A stretch of 5,156 nucleotides of DNA, taken from NCBI GenBank assembly GCA_038522375.1, contig JBCBKE010000116.1:1-5156 (forward strand). The letters run 5' to 3'. Shown one piece after another: positions 1 through 5,156 of the stretch. The notes below the pieces were generated by a model. The model was not told where the DNA came from. It was given only the letters and a program-made list of their open reading frames with translations, and made no database searches. This DNA is from UBA5336 sp038522375 (GTDB taxonomy: Bacteria; Pseudomonadota; Alphaproteobacteria; Caulobacterales; Hyphomonadaceae). Every line of letters starts with the position of its first letter. Positions within the stretch are counted from its first letter, which is position 1. The position numbers and the translations under genes are program-made.

Positions 1-147
1 AGGCGGTCCGATTTCCATCGTGCCCGTGATCGTGCAGCCTTTGTCGGCAATATCGGTGCGAAACGCCCATTTGCCAGAGGTAACATCGGCGGCTGCTGGC
101 ATGGCAATCATTGCTGCCAAGGCGAGGGAAAAGACGCTGCGGATCAT
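1..147 (-). CDS. Small secreted protein, N-terminal part (third paralog of the tandem cluster)
   Basis: This partial gene runs off the left edge, so only its first 49 codons are visible. It starts at ATG 147, and its first bases overlap the stop of the preceding gene as ATGA, which suggests translational coupling. No clear Shine-Dalgarno sequence precedes it. The protein begins MIRSVFSLALAAMIAMPAAA, a typical Sec signal peptide: Arg3, a hydrophobic core, and probable cleavage after Ala20. The mature part has the W-A-F motif (residues 27-29), Cys38 and a G-T-M-E segment. These line up with the start of the two upstream paralogs (W-A-F then Cys; W-T-F then Cys then S-G-S-M). Its first codons are nearly the same as those of its neighbour (MIR, then Leu/Ala-rich), which fits tandem duplication. 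The function is not recognised. It is probably periplasmic or exported. Confidence 0.8.
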   Translation of the reverse strand, partial: MIRSVFSLALAAMIAMPAAADVTSGKWAFRTDIADKGCTITGTMEIGPP

Positions 148-578
148 GAGACCGCACCGCGCGTGCGGGTAAACTCCGACGGGTGAACGCCATGGGAGAT
201 CAGGCTTCCGGACATACGGTCCGGACCTGAGATCGAGAGGACGAAATTGTCCGGCCAATATTGATCCGAGACCGGTCCTTCAAGGAATTCTTCAATGGTG
301 GACGTGATCGTGATCCGCTCAGCGCTCTGGCGCGCGGTGCACGATTGGCGCACCACCCAGGTCACCGCCGGGCAGGTCTGCCGCGCGGTGATTTCGCAGC
401 CATAGACGCCGGGCTCGTTGGTGGCGCTGAAATTCGCGATGCCGCCGAATTCGCACTGGGAATAGGTCCAGCTCTTGAAAGCCCAGGACCCGGCAATGTT
501 CGGCAACGCGCCATCCGCCAATGCGCTGCCGGCGCTCGAGGCGGCAAGGACAAGCGACAGAAGCAGGGTGCGGATCAT
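144..578 (-). CDS. Small secreted four-cysteine protein (second paralog)
   Basis: This complete gene encodes 144 residues. The ATG at 578 overlaps the previous stop (ATGA), and an AGGG about six bases upstream can serve as ribosome binding site. Its own TGA overlaps the next start in the same way. Residues 1-21 form a Sec signal peptide with an A-L-A|D cleavage site, so the product is predicted to be periplasmic or secreted. The mature protein has W-A-F (32-34), then Cys42, Cys61 in GVYGCE, Cys69 and Cys80 in RQSC. S-T-I-E-E (93-97) and P-D-N-F (109-112) follow. The four-cysteine spacing C-x18-C-x7-C-x10-C is almost the same in the upstream paralog, so two disulfides are likely (inference). 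The alternating polar and hydrophobic pattern suggests a small beta-rich fold. I cannot assign a family or function. A lipocalin-like or protease-inhibitor-like barrel is only a guess. Confidence 0.87.
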   Translation of the reverse strand: MIRTLLLSLVLAASSAGSALADGALPNIAGSWAFKSWTYSQCEFGGIANFSATNEPGVYGCEITARQTCPAVTWVVRQSCTARQSAERITITSTIEEFLEGPVSDQYWPDNFVLSISGPDRMSGSLISHGVHPSEFTRTRGAVS

Positions 579-1045
579 GAAATGCCCTGCTCGGCGCGGC
601 GAAATTCGACCGGGGCAGATACCGCCGATACGAGCGCGCCGAACATGCGCTCCGCGCTCTGGATGGTCAGGGCAAAGTTATCGGGCACATAGGCGAGTTC
701 CAAATCGCCAACCTGTGGCTTGGACTCGAGCATTTCCTCGATCGTGGAACGTATCGACACCTGGTTGCCGAACCGCCGTGCAACACAGGACTGGCGGACA
801 AGCGAACGACCCCACATCGAACACACCTCCATGGCCGTCAGCTCGCAGCCGTAAACGCCCTCCTCCGGGTCGGCCGTCAGCCGCATGCTACCGGACATCA
901 GGCACTGGCCGTTGCGGTAGGGTTGGGTCTGGAATGTCCAGGCCCCCAGCACATCGGTCGGATCGCGGGCATCTGCGCTGGCGGTGTGAGAGCCGGTCAA
1001 CAGGACCACCACAACCATCGCCAGCACTTTCATTGAAGTCGCCAT
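575..1045 (-). CDS. Small secreted four-cysteine protein (first paralog of the cluster)
   Basis: This is the promoter-proximal member of the tandem cluster, 156 residues from the ATG at 1045. The frame is also open from a GTG at 1051, but an AGGG centred about eight bases before ATG 1045 favours the ATG, and the GTG would sit directly against that AGG. A third ATG at 1033 would still leave a signal peptide. Residues 5-24 are a strong Sec signal (Lys6, a Val/Leu-rich core, A-S-A|D cleavage). The mature part carries W-T-F (36-38), Cys48, Cys67 in GVYGCE, Cys75, Cys87 in VRQSC, S-T-I-E-E (100-104) and P-D-N-F (121-124). In a hand alignment of the GVYGCE-to-STIEE core, about 22 of 42 positions match the next gene. 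The stop codon TGA overlaps the next start as ATGA. The function is unknown; the location is probably periplasmic or extracellular. Confidence 0.87.
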   Translation of the reverse strand: MATSMKVLAMVVVVLLTGSHTASADARDPTDVLGAWTFQTQPYRNGQCLMSGSMRLTADPEEGVYGCELTAMEVCSMWGRSLVRQSCVARRFGNQVSIRSTIEEMLESKPQVGDLELAYVPDNFALTIQSAERMFGALVSAVSAPVEFRRAEQGIS

Positions 1046-1116
1046 GCTCACCCTGCCTTTCGGTTCACCCGGACGCGCGCCGCTCGGTTAGAGGTTGACC
1101 AAGGGCGCGGCAATTT

Positions 1117-1136
1117 CAAGGCCGGTCCAGGCCTTG
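1117..1136 (-). terminator. Inverted repeat after nadA, possible weak terminator
   Basis: A perfect 7-base inverted repeat, CAAGGCC / GGCCTTG, with a 6-base loop lies 16 bases beyond the nadA stop codon and before the secreted-protein cluster. The position suits a transcription stop for nadA. No run of T follows on the minus strand (AAATTG follows instead), so it is not a textbook intrinsic terminator. It could equally be an RNA stem that protects the nadA 3' end. Confidence 0.35.
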
Positions 1137-1151
1137 GTGCCGGGCCACAGC

Positions 1152-2312
1152 CTAGCTGATCGCCATCGCGGTCTCGACCATCGGAATGGTCAGGGGCTTC
1201 AGACCGGTCTCGAAGGCCAACGGATTCGCCATTTTGGGAAGCGCCAACATCGCATCAATCGCTGCCTTCGCGCGAACACGCACGTCCTCATCCATTTCAA
1301 TCTCGTGCTTCATCTCCGTGAGGCAGTCGAGAATGTTTTCGAGTGTGATCCGCTTCATGTGCGGGCACAGGTTGCACGGGCGTACAAAATCCACACCGGG
1401 GTTTTCAGCTGCGACGTTATCGCTCATCGAACACTCGGTAAGCAGGACAACCTTGGCGGGCTGCTCATCCTTGACGTAGTTTGCAAGCGCAGCCGTTGAC
1501 CCCGCAAAGTCAGCCGCTTCGAGGACATCGGGCGGACACTCCGGATGGGCCAGGATCACCACGCCCGGGTAGGCCTCCCTCAGGTCATTCACATCGCCGG
1601 CATTGAATAGCTCGTGCACCTCGCAAGCGCCCGGCCAGGTCATGATCTTGATGTCCGTCTGGGCGGCCACATTTCGGGCAAGATACTGATCGGGAACGAG
1701 GATCACGGTTTCGGAATTCCACGCCTCGGCGACCGCCTCCACCACCTGCGCAGCATTCGAACTAGTGCAGGTGATGTGGCACTCGGCTTTCACCTCTGCC
1801 GTCGTATTGACATAGGTCACGATGGGATAGTCCGGATAGCGCTGCTTGATGAGGCGCACATCTGCGGCCGTGATCGAAGCAGCAAGCGAGCAGCCCGCGC
1901 GTGTATCCGGGATCAACACGGTCTTGTCCGGCGCGAGGATTTTCGATGTCTCTGCCATGAAGTGAACGCCGGCCTGGACGATCACATCGGCCTCGGTGTT
2001 GGCGGCCTCCCGAGCGAGCTGCAGACTGTCGCCACGGAAGTCGCCAACAAGACGAAATATGTCCGGCGTCATGTAATTATGGGCCAGGATAACGGCATTC
2101 CTGACAGTTTTCAGCCGATTGATCTCAGCCACCAGAGGCGCAATCGCGGGCCATTCGGCCGGCGTTACGAAGTCTTCCACCAGCGGGTAAAGGGCATCGG
2201 TTTCCGCGCGGACATCATCGGTATACGCGAGCCCACGCTGATCAGCGGCAGACACGAGTGCCGCTGCGGGTGCGGTCGGACATCCAGGTCCTGCATCAAT
2301 CAAACGCGCCAT
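1152..2312 (-). CDS. nadA: Quinolinate synthase NadA
   Basis: NadA condenses iminoaspartate with dihydroxyacetone phosphate to give quinolinate, the committed step of de novo NAD synthesis, in the cytoplasm and with a [4Fe-4S] cluster. The 386-residue product has the expected landmarks: H-N-Y (78-80) in the first repeat domain, the DFRGDSLQLA stretch, Cys141 in GCSLA, Cys259 in HPEC, and Cys313/Cys316 in CNLCPHMK. Known NadA enzymes bind the cluster through three cysteines matching Cys141, Cys259 and Cys316. The protein is a little longer than compact NadA enzymes because of about 70 residues before the H-N-Y motif. The frame opens at a TTG (2324), but that codon lies inside the GGAGG ribosome site. 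ATG 2312 has GGAGG five bases upstream and was chosen; ATG 2315 would leave only two bases. No nadB or nadC adjoins it. Two palindromes upstream suggest control by a repressor. Confidence 0.97.
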   Translation of the reverse strand: MARLIDAGPGCPTAPAAALVSAADQRGLAYTDDVRAETDALYPLVEDFVTPAEWPAIAPLVAEINRLKTVRNAVILAHNYMTPDIFRLVGDFRGDSLQLAREAANTEADVIVQAGVHFMAETSKILAPDKTVLIPDTRAGCSLAASITAADVRLIKQRYPDYPIVTYVNTTAEVKAECHITCTSSNAAQVVEAVAEAWNSETVILVPDQYLARNVAAQTDIKIMTWPGACEVHELFNAGDVNDLREAYPGVVILAHPECPPDVLEAADFAGSTAALANYVKDEQPAKVVLLTECSMSDNVAAENPGVDFVRPCNLCPHMKRITLENILDCLTEMKHEIEMDEDVRVRAKAAIDAMLALPKMANPLAFETGLKPLTIPMVETAMAIS

Positions 2313-2317
2313 CATTG

Positions 2318-2322
2318 CCTCC
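2318..2322 (-). promoter_or_regulatory. Ribosome binding site deciding the nadA start
   Basis: The minus strand reads GGAGG, then CA, then ATGATG. The spacing is five bases to the second ATG (2312) and only two to the first (2315). The upstream in-frame TTG at 2324 overlaps this site and is therefore unlikely to be the real start. Confidence 0.75.
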
Positions 2323-2341
2323 AATCAACTTCAATGCGTAC

Positions 2342-2362
2342 TTTTGCTCTATATGAGCATAA
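2342..2362. promoter_or_regulatory. Operator-like palindrome at the nadA promoter (copy 1)
   Basis: A 21-base inverted repeat: on the plus strand TTTTGCTC, spacer TATAT, GAGCATAA. Seven of eight arm positions pair. It ends 30 bases before the nadA ATG and covers the proposed -10 element. The same GAGCATAA half-site with the same 5-base spacer recurs at 2430-2452. The symmetry, position and repetition point to a dimeric repressor site. A regulator of NAD synthesis is the natural candidate; the alphaproteobacterial NadQ family is predicted to control nad genes, but I cannot confirm its motif from memory. Confidence 0.65.
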
Positions 2363-2375
2363 TATGGTCGTGCAA
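2348..2375 (-). promoter_or_regulatory. Candidate nadA promoter
   Basis: The minus strand has TTGCAC (2375-2370) and, after 16 bases, TATAGA (2353-2348), a modest match to sigma-70 elements. This would put the transcript start near 2341 and give a leader of about 30 bases with the GGAGG site. An alternative pairing is TTGTAT with TATTAT at 19-base spacing. Either way the -10 falls within or next to the palindrome at 2342-2362, as expected for repression by blocking polymerase. Confidence 0.4.
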
Positions 2376-2429
2376 AGCTCCGGATACAAGACCCAGCTAC
2401 CCTGACAGGGGAAAAGCTCGCCCTAAGCA

Positions 2430-2452
2430 CTTATGCGCAAAGTGAGCATAAG
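2430..2452. promoter_or_regulatory. Operator-like palindrome upstream of nadA (copy 2)
   Basis: A 23-base inverted repeat: CTTATGCGC, spacer AAAGT, GAGCATAAG. Eight of nine arm positions pair. The right half-site and the 5-base spacer length are the same as in the palindrome at 2342-2362, and the two centres are 89 bases apart. The site lies in the non-coding gap between the rnhA stop and nadA. It could be an auxiliary operator for looping or cooperative binding, or could serve a second, more distant promoter. Confidence 0.6.
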
Positions 2453-2542
2453 CGACGTAGCGCGCGATGGAGCCGTTGACAAGCGTTGGCTGGAAATTGT
2501 GCGGCGAGACGGCGCTATCCCTTGCGGGCATTGGCGCTGCGA

Positions 2543-2974
2543 TCATCGCGGTATCCCACCCCTGGCGAGGGCATCGGCACGTTCGTTTCCGGGATCGCCT
2601 GCGTGTCCCTTCACCCAGATCCACTCGATCGTATGTGACTTGCAGGCGGCATCAAGCGCTTGCCAGAGGTCCTTGTTCTTGACCGGTTTCCGCGCGGCCG
2701 TCCGCCAGCCATTCTTCTTCCAGCCCGCCATCCACTTCGTCAAACCGTCTTTCACATAGGTGCTGTCGGTATGCAGGCGTACCTTTGACGGCTGCTTCAG
2801 GGCATTCAAGGCTTCGATAGCGGCGATCAACTCCATGCGGTTGTTCGTCGTGCCGGCCTCGCCGCCGGAGAGCTCTTTCTCATGGTCGCCCGATTTCAAC
2901 AGCGCTCCCCATCCGCCCGGTCCGGGATTGCCGCTGCAGGCGCCATCGGTCCAGATCTCAATCACGTCAGTCAT
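2543..2974 (-). CDS. rnhA: Ribonuclease HI
   Basis: RNase HI cuts the RNA strand of RNA:DNA hybrids (Okazaki primers, R-loops) using two metal ions, in the cytoplasm. The 143-residue protein has the usual short bacterial length and all active-site residues at the same numbers as the E. coli enzyme: Asp10 in TDGACSGNPGPGG, Glu48 in NNRMEL, Asp70 in TDSTY, His124 in KGHAG and Asp134 in ERADALA. The Lys/Trp-rich handle region (about 80-101, with W81, W85, W90 and basic residues) is present, so this is the full type without an N-terminal hybrid-binding domain. GAGG seven bases before the ATG at 2974 supports the start. The gene is divergent from the helicase at 3070 and is followed by a 230-base gap before nadA, so the two minus-strand genes are probably not one simple operon. 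Confidence 0.97.
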   Translation of the reverse strand: MTDVIEIWTDGACSGNPGPGGWGALLKSGDHEKELSGGEAGTTNNRMELIAAIEALNALKQPSKVRLHTDSTYVKDGLTKWMAGWKKNGWRTAARKPVKNKDLWQALDAACKSHTIEWIWVKGHAGDPGNERADALARGGIPR

Positions 2975-3069
2975 TTGCCATCCTCAAGGGGAGACCCAGG
3001 CGACACTCTTCCCGCAGTTTCAGGCTTTCGGCCATACCCCCAAAGGCAAGAGTGGCCTAGTTTGTGATC

Positions 3070-5156
3070 ATGGCTGACGGACACCCCACCTTTCATTTGC
3101 CTGAACGCTTCGCCGGGTGGTTCAGCGACCGCGGATGGCGGCCACGGCCTCACCAACTTGCGCTCACCGAGGCTGCGTTGCGAGGCGAGAGCGCGCTGCT
3201 GATTGCACCAACCGGCGGGGGAAAGACTTTGGCTGGCTTTCTCGGCAGCCTCGTTGAACTGGCCGAACGACCGAAGTCCAACAGCGGACGGCCCGCGTTG
3301 CACACGCTCTACATCTCACCTTTGAAGGCACTCGCTGTCGATGTGGCGCGGAACCTCAATCAGCCCGTCGAGGAGATGGCGCTCGATATCCGCATCGAGA
3401 CGCGGACAGGTGATACGCCCGCATCCAGGCGTCAGGCGCAGCGGCGCAATCCGCCCGATATCATGTTGACCACGCCAGAGCAGTTGGCGTTGTTCATCGC
3501 ATCCCAGAATGCCGACGACTACTTTTCCGATCTGAAGGCCGTGATCATTGATGAGATCCATGCCATCGCCCCGTCGAAACGGGGGGACTTGTTGGCCCTG
3601 GGACTGGCCACCCTTGCGGAATGGGCCCCGGCTTGCCGCTTCATCGGCCTCTCTGCGACGGTTGACGACCCCGAGCGCCTCGCGCGTTGGCTATCCCCCC
3701 AGGCAAGTGTCATTCACGCCGATGGTGGTGCAACAGCCGATGTTTCGATCCTTGTCTCAAAGGAGCGTATTCCTTGGTCGGGCCATTCGGGCCGTTTCGC
3801 GGTTCAGGAAATGTATGAGGCGATCAAGAGCGCAACGATGGCGCTGTTGTTCGTGAACACGCGCAGCCAGTCGGAACTCCTGTTCCAGGAACTCTGGCGG
3901 ATCAACGACGACAACCTGCCCATCGCCTTGCACCATGGATCACTTGCCAAGGAGCAGCGGGTAAAGGTCGAGGCCGCGATGGCAGCTGGCGCCCTGAAGG
4001 CGGTTGTCTGCACGTCGACCCTCGACCTCGGTATCGATTGGGGGGAGGTCGACCTTGTCTTGCAACTCGGTGCGCCGAAGGGCGCGGCGCGGCTGATCCA
4101 GCGGATCGGGCGGGCCAATCACCGGATGGATGAGCCGAGCCGTGCCCTGCTTGTCCCCACCAACCGGTTTGAGGTGCTCGAATGCCGCGCGGCGGAAGCC
4201 GCCGTTGAAGCCGGTGAACTGGACGGCGATGCCGCGCGACCCGGTGCGCTGGATGTGCTTGCGCAGCACGTGATGGGGCGCGCGTGCGGGCAGGGGTTTC
4301 GTCTTGATGCCCTGTTCGAGGAGGTGCGGCGCGCGGCACCCTATGCGGCCCTCGACTGGGAACACTGGGAGCGGATCGTCGACTTCGTGGCCACAGGCGG
4401 TTACGCCTTGCGGACCTACGACCGGTTCAGGCGTATCGTGCGCGGCCCCGATGGTGTGTGGCGTGCGCGGACCCAGCGGGATGCGCAGCAACACCGGATG
4501 AATGTCGGCGCGATTGTCGAAGCGCCGCTTCTGGCTGTTCGTCGGGCAAGTTTTGTGGGGGGTAAGGAAAAGAGCGCGTCAGCACCGGGGAAATCCAGCG
4601 ATGAGCGGGCGACGGTCAGGGCGGGCCGAAAGCTGGGCGAAATCGAGGAGTATTTCATCCAGACGCTGGCACCGGGAGACAGCTTCCTGTTCGCGGGGGA
4701 GGTCCTGCGGTTCCTCGGCATCCAGGACAGCGACGTCCTTGTGACATCATCGAAAGCGACCGATCCTGCCATCCCCTACTATGCCGGCGGCAAGTTTCCG
4801 CTATCGACGTTCCTGGCGGGCCGCGTCCGGGAGATGATCCACGATCCCGACCAATGGCCTGGCCTGCCAGGCCAGGTACGCGAATGGTTCGAGGTTCAAC
4901 GCGCCCGATCGTCCATCCCCCCACCTGACCATCTGCTTGTCGAGACCTTTCCGCGGGGCGAGCGGTTCTATCTGGTCTGCTACCCGTTCGAAGGCCGGCT
5001 GGCGCACCAGACATTGGGTATGTTGTTGACCCGGCGCCTGGAACGGATGGATTTGAAGCCGCTTGGCTTCGTGGCGAGCGAGTATGCGATGGCGGTATGG
5101 GGCCTTGGCGATATGGGGTCGCTGGATATGGCCGACCTTTTCCACCCTGACATGCT
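3070..5156 (+). CDS. Lhr-Core-type DEXH helicase, ligase-associated class (3' end outside window)
   Basis: A superfamily 2 ATP-dependent helicase of the Lhr family; 695 codons are visible without a stop or frameshift. Motifs in order: P-H-Q (31-33), Walker A APTGGGKT (46-53), Ia SPLKAL (83-88), TTPE (134-137), DEIH (161-164), III LSAT (194-197), IV LFVNTRSQSE (260-269), HHGSL (288-292), V STLDLGIDWGEVD (316-328), VI QRIGRANHR (344-352). Beyond the two RecA-like domains come the Lhr winged-helix and core domains, with GAIVEAPLL (479-487), GEIEEYF (524-530), YAGGKFPLST (571-580) and GRLAHQTLGMLLTRRLE (642-658). The last is characteristic, as I recall, of the helicase found with ATP-dependent ligase, exonuclease and metallophosphoesterase repair genes. 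The family is about 800-850 residues, so roughly the last 15-20% is missing. An in-frame stop at 3058 leaves GTG 3064 or ATG 3070 as starts; both have weak ribosome sites (AGAGTGG near 3049-3055), and ATG is preferred. Confidence 0.95.
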   Translation, partial: MADGHPTFHLPERFAGWFSDRGWRPRPHQLALTEAALRGESALLIAPTGGGKTLAGFLGSLVELAERPKSNSGRPALHTLYISPLKALAVDVARNLNQPVEEMALDIRIETRTGDTPASRRQAQRRNPPDIMLTTPEQLALFIASQNADDYFSDLKAVIIDEIHAIAPSKRGDLLALGLATLAEWAPACRFIGLSATVDDPERLARWLSPQASVIHADGGATADVSILVSKERIPWSGHSGRFAVQEMYEAIKSATMALLFVNTRSQSELLFQELWRINDDNLPIALHHGSLAKEQRVKVEAAMAAGALKAVVCTSTLDLGIDWGEVDLVLQLGAPKGAARLIQRIGRANHRMDEPSRALLVPTNRFEVLECRAAEAAVEAGELDGDAARPGALDVLAQHVMGRACGQGFRLDALFEEVRRAAPYAALDWEHWERIVDFVATGGYALRTYDRFRRIVRGPDGVWRARTQRDAQQHRMNVGAIVEAPLLAVRRASFVGGKEKSASAPGKSSDERATVRAGRKLGEIEEYFIQTLAPGDSFLFAGEVLRFLGIQDSDVLVTSSKATDPAIPYYAGGKFPLSTFLAGRVREMIHDPDQWPGLPGQVREWFEVQRARSSIPPPDHLLVETFPRGERFYLVCYPFEGRLAHQTLGMLLTRRLERMDLKPLGFVASEYAMAVWGLGDMGSLDMADLFHPDM
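4858..4876. repeat. Perfect 19-base palindrome inside the helicase gene
   Basis: CCTGGCCTG and CAGGCCAGG flank a single C, giving a perfect inverted repeat. As RNA it can fold into an 8-base-pair GC-rich stem with a GCC loop. It lies wholly in the reading frame and encodes part of a P-G-L-P-G-Q loop between two conserved blocks. It may be a chance result of Pro/Gly codons, or a translation or transcription pause hairpin. Confidence 0.7.

Noticed and set aside
1046..1051. GTG start at 1051 for the first secreted protein
   Set aside because: The AGG sits directly against this GTG, too close for a ribosome site, but is well spaced for ATG 1045.
261..1098. Long plus-strand frames of 143 and 207 codons opposite the secreted-protein genes
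   Set aside because: They are antisense to genes with clear signal peptides and paralogy, are Arg/Pro-rich as expected of GC-rich shadow frames, and show no domain motif.
1614..2405. A 263-codon plus-strand frame opposite nadA
   Set aside because: It lies almost wholly antisense to the well-supported nadA. Its His/Arg-rich content is typical of a shadow frame, and it has no recognisable motif.
2400..2410. CCCTGACAGGG as a terminator for rnhA
   Set aside because: The stem is only four base pairs, with no T-run on the minus strand, and it lies more than 130 bases beyond the rnhA stop.
2397..2759. Possible small genes in or near the rnhA-nadA gap on both strands
   Set aside because: Each owes most of its length to being a shadow of rnhA. 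The parts in the gap have no good ribosome site or protein-like pattern, and the plus-strand start falls inside the second palindrome.
3804..5145. Minus-strand frames of up to 184 codons opposite the helicase
   Set aside because: The helicase frame is continuous with every expected motif. These antisense frames have no start signals or domain features.
1..5156. CRISPR array, insertion sequence, tRNA, or a new multi-gene defence system
   Set aside because: No regularly spaced direct repeats, transposase motifs, terminal repeats with target duplications, or tRNA-like cloverleaf were seen. Lhr-type helicases of this class are repair-associated, and the neighbours are housekeeping genes.

Overview
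The window looks like chromosomal DNA from a GC-rich alphaproteobacterium. This is an inference from three things: a long-form quinolinate synthase with the CNLCPHMK end motif, a stand-alone Lhr-type helicase of the ligase-associated class, and dense gene packing with ATGA overlaps. A member of the Hyphomonadaceae/Maricaulales or a relative would fit, but the genus cannot be fixed from this sequence.

Layout, left to right. (1) Positions 1-1045, minus strand: three consecutive genes for small secreted proteins that are paralogs of one another. They are joined by two ATGA stop/start overlaps, and the third runs off the left edge. I do not recognise the family. (2) Positions 1046-1151: a gap containing a 7-bp-stem inverted repeat. 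(3) Positions 1152-2312, minus strand: nadA, quinolinate synthase of de novo NAD synthesis. (4) Positions 2313-2542: a 230-base intergenic stretch with two copies of one palindrome, TTATGCTC-N5-GAGCATAA, each with one mismatch. One overlaps the likely nadA promoter and the other lies 89 bp upstream. This is the best regulatory signal in the window. (5) Positions 2543-2974, minus strand: rnhA, RNase HI with all catalytic residues. (6) From 3070 to the right edge, plus strand and divergent from rnhA: the first 695 codons of an Lhr-Core-type DEXH helicase. It is open at the right edge.

How the genes relate. rnhA and the helicase share a 95-bp divergent intergenic region. Both act on nucleic acids, and related Lhr enzymes are reported to unwind RNA:DNA hybrids, so a link in R-loop or hybrid handling is possible but unproven. 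nadA appears to have its own promoter and operator region and is not followed by nadB or nadC here. The secreted-protein cluster is probably a separate transcription unit of unknown function. I see no mobile element, CRISPR array, tRNA or rRNA, and no convincing new multi-gene defence-type system. The two items most worth following up are the paired palindromes at nadA and the tandem four-cysteine secreted family.
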